Below, piece by piece: positions 1 through 6,758 of a stretch of DNA of 9,765 bases. Origin of the DNA: Elusimicrobiota bacterium (GTDB taxonomy: Bacteria > Elusimicrobiota > Elusimicrobia > UBA1565 > JACRDR01). Numbering within the stretch: position 1 is the stretch's first letter; every line of letters starts with the position of its first letter. Under the pieces are notes generated by a model. That model was not told the DNA's origin, did not search any database, and saw only the letters and a list, made by a program, of their open reading frames with translations. The stretch spans positions 1 through 9,765 of the forward strand of contig JACRDR010000363.1 of assembly GCA_016212845.1 (NCBI GenBank). Direction: 5' to 3'. The translations under genes and the position numbers were made by a program.

Positions 1-804
1 CTGATCGGCGGCGCCCTGGGCACGCTCCGGGGCCTGTGGGCGGTGCGCCATGAGGGCGGCGTGTTCAGTTTCCTGAGCCCCGACGAAGCGCGGCGAAAGT
101 CCCCCGCGTCGCGGCCGGATGCCGCCGCGGCCGAGGCCGCCCGCGAGGCCGCGCGCGCGGAAACGACGGGAGGACCGCCGCGGGAGTTCCGCGGCGCGTC
201 GGATTCGACCGGCGCCTCCGCCTCCAAAGGCGTCCGCGCGGCGCGCGGCGCCGGATCGCGGTTCGAGACCCGCTTCAAGAACCAAGGCGTCGAGTCGAAA
301 GGCTCCGTCGAACGCTCGGGCGCCTTCGCGTCGTCGTCCGGGCCGGCCCGCGCTTCGGGCCCGCACGGCGAGTCGTCTCCGGTCACCCGCTCCGCCCGCG
401 CCGCCGGTTCGTCGGGACCGCGCGTATTCCGTTCGGACACCGGCATCGCCCGCCGCGGCGGAGCGGAGTCATCCGACGACTCGGACGGCGCTCCGGCCGG
501 CGCCCCCGGGGCTGAGACCTCCCGGCACGCTTCGGGCCGCGAGGCGGAAGGCACGGTCAAGCTCGGCAAGATCGCGGACGCGGGAGAAACCCGCGAGATC
601 GAAGGTCTCGAGAGCACCGCCTTGATGAGCAAGTTGGGCGACAAACCGCGCCGCGACGTGCTGCGCGTGCTCGACAAAGAAGCGGAGGACGGCATTTCCG
701 GCTTCGAAGCTTGCCAGCGCGCCGACGCGGCGGAAGAGTGCGCCGAGGCGCTTCGCCGCTGCGAAGCCGACGAAGCCTGCCGCCGTCGCTACCAAGACAA
801 GTAG
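1..804 (+). CDS. Membrane-anchored low-complexity protein, 5' end cut by window edge
   Basis: The frame is open from base 1, so the true start lies outside the window; the GTG at 43 is an internal codon more likely than a start. The first residues (LIGGALGTLRGLWAV) look like the end of a transmembrane helix. They are followed by VRHEGG and then FLSPDEA, a juxtamembrane pattern that recurs in the gene starting at 8779 (EGG, then FLSPNAP). A long Ala/Ser/Gly/Arg/Glu-rich stretch of roughly 170 residues follows and is probably disordered. The C-terminal ~80 residues look more ordered and mostly helical, ending in four cysteines spaced C-x8-C-x6-C-x5-C, which could form two disulfides in an oxidising compartment. 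I do not recognise a family. It is the first visible gene of an apparent operon with the gene at 815 (10-bp gap) and the kinase at 1951. That it is a real gene is likely; its function is unknown. Confidence 0.75.
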   Translation: MIGGALGTLRGLWAVRHEGGVFSFLSPDEARRKSPASRPDAAAAEAAREAARAETTGGPPREFRGASDSTGASASKGVRAARGAGSRFETRFKNQGVESKGSVERSGAFASSSGPARASGPHGESSPVTRSARAAGSSGPRVFRSDTGIARRGGAESSDDSDGAPAGAPGAETSRHASGREAEGTVKLGKIADAGETREIEGLESTALMSKLGDKPRRDVLRVLDKEAEDGISGFEACQRADAAEECAEALRRCEADEACRRRYQDK

Positions 805-814
805 TCGAACATCC

Positions 815-1951
815 ATGACCCTCCCCGGCGAACCCGCGTCGAAATCGGACCTCAAGTCGATCTCGCTGATCGTCTTGGCGATCATCTTCGGCATGTTCGC
901 GGGCGCCGGGTTGATCCGGGTGTTTTTGAAGCCGCCGGCTTCCAACGACGCGGCGCTCAAGCCGGGCACCGTGGACGTGGCGTTCTCGCCCAAGCCTCAG
1001 CTCGCGACCGCGGACCCCACGGCGGCGGACGGGACCGCGCCGCCCGAAGCGGGAGCGGCTCGCCTTCCCGTCCTGCCACTCCCGCCGAAAATCCCGGCGC
1101 GGACGAGACCGCGGGTCGAGACGCCCGCCGCCGAGGTCGAGGCCGAAGCGCCGCCCGAGATCGAGCCCGCCAACTTCTACAACTACGGCCTCGAGCAGGA
1201 CGCGAGCCGCTCCGGCGCGCAGCAGGACGTTTCCCCGGGCGGCGCCCCGGCCCGGCCGAAGCTCAAGCGCATGGGAGGGGTCGGACAGATCCGCGCGCAC
1301 GGCCGCCTCGAGCGCCGCGCGTTCACCTCGCCCAACGGCGCTCCGAAGACGACGACCACGCAGGCCCCCTCGTCCCAGCCCGACCTGACCGGCGGCGCGA
1401 TTAAGACGCTGCTCAGCCGCACCTTCGGCATGCCCGACGGCTCGATGACGGTGCCGCTGTCGAGCTTCCGCACATCGGAGACCGGCGTCGACGCGACGAC
1501 CGGCGGCGGAGAAACGAACACGCGAGGCTCCACGACCGGCGGCATCGATACGCGCCTGCACGCGCCCGTCGACCCCACGCTCACCGAGCAGGCCGCGCAG
1601 TCCCCCGCCATCGAGCCGCGCCAGGCGACGTTCGACCTTCGCGCGCCCGCCGGACTCCAATTCAGGGTGACGAACATCCCGAAGGAGCGCACCGTCGTCT
1701 GCTACGAAGTGCTCGCGCATCCCTGCTGCCCGGGCTGCGTCGGCCCCGGGAACCTCTGCGACGACTCGGCGAACTACGCGTCGTTTCGCGGCAACAGCGA
1801 ATGGAGCTATCAGGGCGGAGCCTGGATCGGCCGATTTCCCTGGGATCCCGCGGTGTGGGCCTGCGACGGCATCCGCGTTCGGATGGTCTTCGCCGACAAG
1901 AAAACGGGAGCGCACGCGGGCGCCGGCCTCGACGTGATCAACGGCCGCTGA
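815..1951 (+). CDS. Membrane-anchored protein with Pro/Ala-rich stalk and Cys-rich C-terminal domain
   Basis: This 378-residue protein starts at an ATG 10 bp after the preceding stop, with no clear Shine-Dalgarno sequence. Residues ~14-38 (around SLIVLAIIFGMFAGAGLIRV) form one hydrophobic helix after a short charged N-terminus, which predicts an anchor with the rest outside the cytoplasm. Residues ~40-270 are rich in Pro, Ala, Thr and Gly and read as a stalk or linker. The last ~105 residues look folded, with many aromatic residues and six cysteines, including a CCPGC cluster and a later LCDD and WACDG. This composition suggests a disulfide-stabilised or metal-binding extracytoplasmic domain; the motif matches no family I can name. 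Its TGA overlaps the ATG of the histidine kinase (TGATG at 1949-1953), so the two are probably translationally coupled. The linked kinase may monitor or control this protein, but that is inference. Confidence 0.85.
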   Translation: MTLPGEPASKSDLKSISLIVLAIIFGMFAGAGLIRVFLKPPASNDAALKPGTVDVAFSPKPQLATADPTAADGTAPPEAGAARLPVLPLPPKIPARTRPRVETPAAEVEAEAPPEIEPANFYNYGLEQDASRSGAQQDVSPGGAPARPKLKRMGGVGQIRAHGRLERRAFTSPNGAPKTTTTQAPSSQPDLTGGAIKTLLSRTFGMPDGSMTVPLSSFRTSETGVDATTGGGETNTRGSTTGGIDTRLHAPVDPTLTEQAAQSPAIEPRQATFDLRAPAGLQFRVTNIPKERTVVCYEVLAHPCCPGCVGPGNLCDDSANYASFRGNSEWSYQGGAWIGRFPWDPAVWACDGIRVRMVFADKKTGAHAGAGLDVINGR

Positions 1952-3378
1952 TGCGACTCGCGGCCAAGGTCACGCTCCTGCAGACGAGTTTCGCTCTCGT
2001 CGTGCTGCTGGGCACGCTCGTCCCGCTGCATCTCTCCGAGCGCTCCCATCTTCGCGAGGCCGAGGCGCGACGGCAGATCGCGCAGGTCGAGCAGCTCGCG
2101 CGCGCGTGCGGCGAGGCGTTCAAAGGGAAGGACGACGCGGCCGCGTTGGCGTATCTGAAGACGCTCGTGCTGGTCTCGCCGCCGGGCTCGATCAGTTACG
2201 CGGCGTTCCTCGATCCGGCCGGCCGGTTCGTCGTCCACACCGACTTCCTGCACGACGATCTCCGGCTCAAGGGCTCCCAGGCCTCCGACGCGAGACTGAC
2301 CGCCGCGCTCCGGTCCCCCGAGGGACTGCGCGACGGCGAGGTCGTCTCCTCCCCCGTGTATTTCACGGGCGAGCACGGGCGCGAGCGCGCCGGCACCGCG
2401 GTCGTCGCCTACGAGCCGGCCGCCGAAGCCGCCGCCCTCGCCTCCCAGCAGCGCGAGTCGCTCTCGCGCGTCGCCTCCGTCGCGCTGCCGGGGCTCGCCC
2501 TCGGCGTTCTGCTTGCGTTCGTGCTCGGCCGCGCGCTGGCCGGACCGGTTCGCCGCCTCGCCGAAGGGACCAAGCGCGTCGGGGAAGGGAAGCTCGAGAC
2601 GCGAATCGAGGCGCAAGGCGACGACGAGCTGGGCGAGCTCGCGCGCGATTTCAACGCGATGGCCGGCAAGCTCGCCGAGCTCGACGAGCTCAAGGACTCG
2701 TTTCTGGCGCAGATCACGCACGACCTTCGCAATCCGCTGACGGCGCTCGTCGCCTACGTGAACCTGCTCGACATGGGCGTGCAGGGAGAGCTCAACGAGA
2801 AGCAGAAGAAGAGCGTGAAGGTCATCCAGGAGAGCTCTATGTATCTCAACGAGCTCATCGGCGACATCCTCGATCTCACGAAGCTCGAGGCCGGCAAGAT
2901 GGAGCTAGCCCCCAAACCGGTCGGCGCGGGCGCCGCGGCCCGCTCGGTGCTCGAACTCGTGTCCGCCAGGGCGGCCGAGTACGGAGTGACCCTCGAGTGC
3001 GCGGTCCCGGAGGGCGCGACGGTCACCGCCGACCCGGAAGGCCTCAAGCGCGTCCTCATCAACCTCGTTTCCAACGCGCTCAAGTTCACGCCCAAGGGCG
3101 GAAAGGTGACGGTTTCCCTTTCCTCTCAGGACGGTCACGACCGGCTGTCGGTCACCGACACCGGCATCGGCATCCCCGCCGACAAGGTCGGGACGCTCTT
3201 TCAAAAGTTCGTCCAGGTGGCCGAAACCAAGAACAAGGTACGCGAAACCCAAGGCACCGGTCTCGGCCTCGTGATCTGCAAGCAGATCGTCGAAGCCCAC
3301 GGCGGGACGATCGGAGTGGAGAGCGAGTACAAGAAGGGGAGTACTTTCTGGTTCACGCTCCCACTGAAGACCCGGTGA
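1951..3378 (+). CDS. Sensor histidine kinase (Cache-like sensor, HAMP, HisKA, HATPase)
   Basis: A 475-residue membrane histidine kinase that should autophosphorylate on a histidine and pass the phosphate to a response regulator. Transmembrane helix 1 is at ~7-28 and helix 2 at ~174-197. The ~145-residue loop between them has a Cache-like pattern (FLDPAGRFVVHTDFLHDDL). A HAMP domain follows at ~195-248. The H-box THDLRNPL gives His257 as the phosphorylation site; the N-box has Asn371 and Asn375; the G1 box DTGIGIP is at 403-409 and the G2 box GTGLGL at 435-440, so all catalytic motifs are present. The frame is open upstream to 1801, but the ATG at 1951 is chosen because it overlaps the preceding stop by one base and places helix 1 at the N-terminus. 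No receiver domain and no adjacent regulator is visible, so it is an orphan within this window. It is a full-length paralog of the kinase at 4937-6385. Confidence 0.95.
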   Translation: MRLAAKVTLLQTSFALVVLLGTLVPLHLSERSHLREAEARRQIAQVEQLARACGEAFKGKDDAAALAYLKTLVLVSPPGSISYAAFLDPAGRFVVHTDFLHDDLRLKGSQASDARLTAALRSPEGLRDGEVVSSPVYFTGEHGRERAGTAVVAYEPAAEAAALASQQRESLSRVASVALPGLALGVLLAFVLGRALAGPVRRLAEGTKRVGEGKLETRIEAQGDDELGELARDFNAMAGKLAELDELKDSFLAQITHDLRNPLTALVAYVNLLDMGVQGELNEKQKKSVKVIQESSMYLNELIGDILDLTKLEAGKMELAPKPVGAGAAARSVLELVSARAAEYGVTLECAVPEGATVTADPEGLKRVLINLVSNALKFTPKGGKVTVSLSSQDGHDRLSVTDTGIGIPADKVGTLFQKFVQVAETKNKVRETQGTGLGLVICKQIVEAHGGTIGVESEYKKGSTFWFTLPLKTR

Positions 3379-3400
3379 ATCCCGATCGCCCCATACCCTA

Positions 3401-3499
3401 AAAAGCGCTTATTTTAACGATACTTATTCCTTTCGAGAATCTTCGATAGCCCCCTCCCCGCCCCACAGGCATCCTAACGCTAGACGTACGGGGGATACG
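3401..3499 (+). promoter_or_regulatory. AT-rich candidate promoter/leader of the secreted DUF4214 gene
   Basis: The 121-bp gap after the first kinase contains an unusually AT-rich patch (about 3401-3445) in otherwise GC-rich DNA, which is where a promoter would be expected. I find no convincing -35/-10 pair in it. An 8-bp palindrome AAGCGCTT sits near its left end (3403-3410) and could be a protein-binding site. GGGGGA at 3490-3495, four bases before the ATG at 3500, is a plausible though close ribosome binding site. Confidence 0.3.
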
Positions 3500-4864
3500 A
3501 TGAAAACGAAGATCGGCAGCGCGGTGGCGGCGGGGTTCTTGGCGGTGGTCGGATTGCAGGCGTCGGCGCCCAGCGCCCACGCGCAGTTGCCGTGCAGCGC
3601 GGGGATTACGCTTCCTCTTCCCCCGACCGAAAAGGCGGTCTACGATGAGTACAAGGCTATCTTCGGCCGCGACCCGTGGTGCAATCCGGAAGGCGCCGAG
3701 TTCAGCACGATCGTCTTCAACCTTAAAAATAAGAAATGGACGCTGACCCAGGCGCGCCGCCGCATCGCCGAGCTGTACGTCGACCTCCGGATCGCCTTCT
3801 ACTTCGAGATCGGACCGAAGCCGGATGCGAGGCCGTTGGTCGACCTGCTCGTAAATGGGGGCAAGCCGGATTCGGTTCACCAGGTCATCGCCGGCGCCTG
3901 GATCGACGCTCTGTCCCAGGAACTCTTCTATCGGCCGGATCCCCAAATCCGGTCGAAGATGCTGAGCTCGCTCCTTCAGGAACCCGCCTGGGGCGGCAAC
4001 GCCAAGAAGGCCGTGCACCTCGCCTTCGCGGAGGACTTCGCAGCTCCCCTCCAGCGCACGGCGATGGAAGACATTCTAGTTCAAAGCCTCGGCGCGCGGC
4101 TCCTCTCGTACCAGGACGCCTATGTTCGGGGCGTCATCGACGTGAGCGGCCGGGAAAAGATCGTGCAGGAGTGGGTGGTGAGAGTCTACTCGCAGTCCTT
4201 GCTCCTTCCGATCGACTCCGGCAGCAGTAAAGCGAAGGCGCGGGAAATCCTGGACGAAGCCGACCGCACGTCCGACCTCAAAAGAGTCGTCTCCGCCATG
4301 ACTCAGGGCATCACGGTCGTCGACGAGCAGTCTCGGAAGTGGGGCGTGACGGGAAGACCGGAGCTGGTCGAGCTGAAGAAGGCCGCGTTCACCGTGGTTG
4401 CCGGCGACGCCGCGGAGCTGCGCCGCGAATGGATCGGCATCGAGATCGCGAAGCTGGCGTCGGAGAGGATGTCGAGCGACGAAAAGGTCGTGTTCTGGCT
4501 CTACAAGGGCTTCATGGACCGGCCGGCCGACGCGGGCGGCTTCGCCTACTGGACCGGCCGGGTGCGGGCGCGCCTCTGCAAGGACGGCGGCGCGGGCGTC
4601 ACGGAGGAAGCGGTCAAGCTCGCCGACGCGTTCTTCTTCAGCCCGGAATACGCCGCTAGACAGCGCACGAACCGCCAGTACGTCGGCGACCTCTATGGCG
4701 CATTCCTCCAGCGGTCTCCGGAGCCGGGCGGCTGGAACTACTGGACTCGCGAGCTCGAGACCGGCCGCAAAGACGCGAACGAACTGCGCACCCGTGAGTT
4801 CGTCGGCTCCGCCGAATTCCAAGGGTTGCTGGGCCGGGTCGTGAGCGAAGGCTGCCGCTCGTAA
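3500..4864 (+). CDS. Secreted protein with C-terminal DUF4214 repeats
   Basis: A 454-residue protein with a clear Sec signal peptide: charged MKTK, a hydrophobic core, and a signal peptidase I site after AHA at residue 28. The mature protein would start QLPCSAG. The C-terminal third carries two DUF4214-type units: one from ~326, with the hallmark LYKGFMDRPADAGGFAYW, and one from ~394, with LYGAFLQRSPEPGGWNYW followed by a G-R-x12-F-V-G-S-AEF end. A weaker copy of the motif (YKAIFGRDPWCNPEG) appears near residue 50. The middle ~230 residues are mostly helical and unrecognised. Several cysteines (32, 61, one in the first DUF4214 unit, one at the C-terminus) could pair as disulfides after export. 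DUF4214 is a domain of unknown function frequent in secreted and surface proteins. The gene stands alone between kinase genes, with its own upstream gap and a strong hairpin after it, so it is probably monocistronic. Confidence 0.9.
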   Translation: MKTKIGSAVAAGFLAVVGLQASAPSAHAQLPCSAGITLPLPPTEKAVYDEYKAIFGRDPWCNPEGAEFSTIVFNLKNKKWTLTQARRRIAELYVDLRIAFYFEIGPKPDARPLVDLLVNGGKPDSVHQVIAGAWIDALSQELFYRPDPQIRSKMLSSLLQEPAWGGNAKKAVHLAFAEDFAAPLQRTAMEDILVQSLGARLLSYQDAYVRGVIDVSGREKIVQEWVVRVYSQSLLLPIDSGSSKAKAREILDEADRTSDLKRVVSAMTQGITVVDEQSRKWGVTGRPELVELKKAAFTVVAGDAAELRREWIGIEIAKLASERMSSDEKVVFWLYKGFMDRPADAGGFAYWTGRVRARLCKDGGAGVTEEAVKLADAFFFSPEYAARQRTNRQYVGDLYGAFLQRSPEPGGWNYWTRELETGRKDANELRTREFVGSAEFQGLLGRVVSEGCRS

Positions 4865-4883
4865 GCACCGCGTACGCCGCACG

Positions 4884-4915
4884 GGGCCTCTCGGCGATCC
4901 CCCGCCGAGAGGCCC
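4884..4915. terminator. Bidirectional terminator-type hairpin between convergent genes
   Basis: A perfect 13-bp GC-rich inverted repeat (GGGCCTCTCGGCG at 4884-4896, its complement at 4903-4915) with a 6-base loop lies in the 72-bp gap between the convergent stops at 4864 and 4937. On the plus strand it is followed only by TT and on the minus strand by no T tract, so it is not a canonical intrinsic terminator. Its placement and stability make transcription termination or 3'-end protection the best reading. Confidence 0.75.
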
Positions 4916-4936
4916 TTCGGCGTCATGGGGAGCCGG

Positions 4937-6385
4937 CTAGGCGGCCCGGTAGGCCGGAAGCGTGAACCGGAACGTCGTGCCCTTCTGGTAGACGCTGTCG
5001 ACGGAGATCGTGCCGCCGTGAGCTTCGACGATCTGCTTGCAGATCACGAGCCCGAGGCCGGTGCCGCGGACCTCCCGGACTTTGTTCTTGGTCTCGTCGA
5101 TCTGGCAGAACTTTTGAAACAGCGTCCCGAGCTTCTCCTTCGGCACGCCGATGCCGGTATCGGCGACCGAGATCGCGTGGGCGCTTTCCTCCTGCTCGCA
5201 AGCGATCGACACCGTGCCGCCCGACGGCGTGAACTTCAGCGCGTTGCCGACGAGGTTCACCAGCACGCGCTTGAGCGCCTGCTCGTCGGCCCACACCATC
5301 GTCTCAGCGCGGACCCGCGACTCGACGTTCACCTTGTACTCGTCCGACTTCGGCTTGACCAGCATCACGACCGCCTTGGCGAGCGCCGCGAGGTCGACGG
5401 CGCTCGGCTTGAACTCCATCCGGCCGGCCTCCATCCGCGTGAGGTCGAGGATGTTCCCGATGAGCGTGTTGAGGTACTCCGCGTTCGAGGAGGCGATGCC
5501 GATCGACTCCTCCTGCTTGGGCGTCACGGGGCCGAGGAAGCCCAGCGTATCGATGCAGGCCATCACCGCGGCGAGCGGGCTTCGCAGGTCGTGCGTGATC
5601 TGCGCGAGAAAGCTTTCCTTAAGCTCGTCGAGCTCCGCGAGCTTCTTGGCCATCGAGTTGAACTCGCGCGCGAGGTCTCCGAGCTCGTCGGCGCGGTCCT
5701 CCGGGATGCGGGTGTCGAGCTTGCCCGCGCCGACGAGCCTCGCGCCGCTTTCGAGGGCGGTGATCGGACGCATGAGCGCGTTGCCGAGGATCAGCGCGAG
5801 GATGAGTCCGAGCGCCAGGCCGTGCCAGCCGTAGCGCACGAGCCGCCGCAGGGCGTCGCGCTTGAGCTCGGAGACTTTGGCTTCGAAGGCGGCGTGATTG
5901 AAGGCGATGAGCGCGGTGCCGACGCGCCGCTGGGACGCGCCGGAAAGCGCGTAGACCGGCGCCGACACCAGGTCGACCGCGCCTTTATCCTCGGCGACGA
6001 GCTGACGCAGCCCCTGCGCCTCCGACAGCGCCCGGCCGATCGCGAGCCCGCTCGCCGGCTGGTCCTTGCGCGAAAGATCGCCGTGCAGGAAGTCGGAGTG
6101 CAGAAGGATCTTGCCCGTGTCGTCGACGAACAGCGCGTACGCCGTGTCTCCCGGGTCGCCGAAGAGGATGAAGGTCTTCAGATAGCCGAGGCGCGCGGCC
6201 GCGTCGCCGTCCTTCATCGACTCCGCGCAGACGCGGGCGAACTGCTGAAGATCGGCCAGTTGGCGGTCCTCGATCTGCGCGGTCAGCCGGCCGCGTTCGG
6301 CCAGGTGCAGCGGGAGGATCGTTCCCGCCAGCACCGCCGCCACGAGGCCGAAGAGGGTCAAAATAAGCTTCGCCGTCAGCTTCAC
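4937..6385 (-). CDS. Sensor histidine kinase, paralog of the kinase at 1951-3378
   Basis: A 482-residue membrane histidine kinase read on the minus strand, with stop TAG at 4939-4937. The start is taken as GTG at 6385-6383 because the resulting N-terminus (KLTAKLILTLFGLV, then ILPLHLAERGRL) aligns residue for residue with the first kinase; the open frame upstream to 6643 has no such similarity and would run into the divergent gene. Helix 1 is ~5-27, helix 2 ~182-204, and the loop between has the same Cache-like signature (FVDDTGKILLHSDFLHGDL). HAMP follows, then the H-box THDLRSPL with His265, N-box Asn377 and Asn381, G1 DTGIGVP at 409-415 and G2 GTGLGL at 441-446. All catalytic motifs are intact. 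No response regulator is adjacent. From the HAMP proline to the phosphorylated histidine the two kinases have identical spacing, so they are duplicates with diverged sensors, perhaps reading related signals. Confidence 0.95.
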   Translation of the reverse strand: MKLTAKLILTLFGLVAAVLAGTILPLHLAERGRLTAQIEDRQLADLQQFARVCAESMKDGDAAARLGYLKTFILFGDPGDTAYALFVDDTGKILLHSDFLHGDLSRKDQPASGLAIGRALSEAQGLRQLVAEDKGAVDLVSAPVYALSGASQRRVGTALIAFNHAAFEAKVSELKRDALRRLVRYGWHGLALGLILALILGNALMRPITALESGARLVGAGKLDTRIPEDRADELGDLAREFNSMAKKLAELDELKESFLAQITHDLRSPLAAVMACIDTLGFLGPVTPKQEESIGIASSNAEYLNTLIGNILDLTRMEAGRMEFKPSAVDLAALAKAVVMLVKPKSDEYKVNVESRVRAETMVWADEQALKRVLVNLVGNALKFTPSGGTVSIACEQEESAHAISVADTGIGVPKEKLGTLFQKFCQIDETKNKVREVRGTGLGLVICKQIVEAHGGTISVDSVYQKGTTFRFTLPAYRAA

Positions 6386-6392
6386 GGCCCCA

Positions 6393-6421
6393 AGGATGAC
6401 GGCGCCCCCCCCATTAGTCAA
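6393..6421 (-). promoter_or_regulatory. Candidate promoter of the second kinase with G8 tract in spacer
   Basis: On the minus strand TTGACT (6421-6416) and CATCCT (6398-6393) are separated by 17 bases, fitting sigma-70 type -35 and -10 elements, although the -10 matches consensus at only three positions. The GTG start at 6385 is 7 bases beyond the -10, so the transcript would be leaderless, which fits the lack of a usable Shine-Dalgarno sequence. The spacer contains eight consecutive G (plus-strand C at 6405-6412). Confidence 0.35.
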
Positions 6422-6545
6422 GCCCGCCGGACTGAAGGCGCGATGAAGGGCATGGTTCTCGGCGACGAAAAGCTGCGGCCGGAAAAAGCGAATTCGAATC
6501 CCGGCGGCCTTTCGTGGCGCGTTGCTCCCGTCGAGAGCCACAATA

Positions 6546-6574
6546 TTGACAGGGCTCAAAGGCCCTCGCATACT
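6546..6574 (+). promoter_or_regulatory. Sigma-70 type promoter for the 6591 operon
   Basis: A perfect TTGACA (6546-6551) and CATACT (6569-6574, four of six consensus positions) are separated by exactly 17 bases. Transcription would begin near 6581, about 10 bases before the ATG at 6591, giving a very short leader with no Shine-Dalgarno sequence. The spacer contains a small inverted repeat (GGGCTCAAAGGCCC, 6552-6565) that could be an operator or coincidence. The position argues that the ORF at 6591, not the ATG at 6759, begins the transcript's coding part. Confidence 0.6.
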
Positions 6575-6590
6575 TAGCGGTACACCACTC

Positions 6591-6722
6591 ATGGACCCAA
6601 AACTCGTCGGCATCTCGGATGACTCGCCCGCCGGAAAGCGCAAACGCCTGTTAATCGCGATCGCGGCCGGCCTAGCCGTCCTCGTGATCGCCGACCTGGG
6701 CGTTCAGTTCCTTTATAAATGA
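6591..6722 (+). CDS. 43-aa single-pass membrane ORF ending at TGA, in frame with the next ORF
   Basis: ATG at 6591 opens a 43-codon frame: a short polar N-terminus, a basic cluster (GKRKR), then one hydrophobic helix (residues ~20-40), ending FLYK and TGA at 6720-6722. This is the same layout as the N-terminus of the paralog at 8779 (MDSNRKR plus helix), where anchor and body are one protein. Here the body ORF follows in the identical frame with no other stop. Reading past the TGA gives RRGL then MRDEGG, resembling RGL then VRHEGG after the anchor of the gene at the left edge. So this is either the severed anchor of the 670-codon ORF (nonsense mutation, sequencing error, or readthrough/recoding) or a true small membrane protein. 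The frame can be opened back to a TTG at 6522, but the promoter at 6546-6574 favours 6591. Confidence 0.6.
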   Translation: MDPKLVGISDDSPAGKRKRLLIAIAAGLAVLVIADLGVQFLYK

Positions 6723-6758
6723 GGAGACGAGACGAGGCGCGGCCTGCCCAGCGTCTCG

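Noticed and set aside
557..1915. 452-codon minus-strand ORF
   Set aside because: Arg-rich shadow across two plus-strand genes; it crosses their boundary and shows no domain.
1801..1950. N-terminal extension of the first kinase to 1801
   Set aside because: It would overlap the Cys-rich end of the preceding gene by 50 codons; the TGATG overlap and the helix position favour 1951.
2106..3401. 431-codon plus-strand ORF overlapping the first kinase
   Set aside because: Out-of-frame Arg-rich shadow of a kinase with all expected motifs.
3400..3416. Terminator after the first kinase
   Set aside because: AAGCGCTT is a loopless palindrome and the flanking AAAA/TTTT could only form a very weak hairpin, so it is not a credible terminator.
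4925..6577. 550-codon plus-strand ORF
   Set aside because: It lies opposite the second histidine kinase, which has every catalytic motif; its own translation is charged low-complexity sequence.
6386..6643. N-terminal extension of the second kinase to 6643
   Set aside because: The extra 86 codons have no similarity to the paralogous kinase, would bury the first membrane helix, and overlap the divergent promoter and gene.
6720..6722. UGA reassigned as a sense codon genome-wide
   Set aside because: TGA ends the 815 gene and the first kinase exactly where their domains end, so a general reassignment does not fit.
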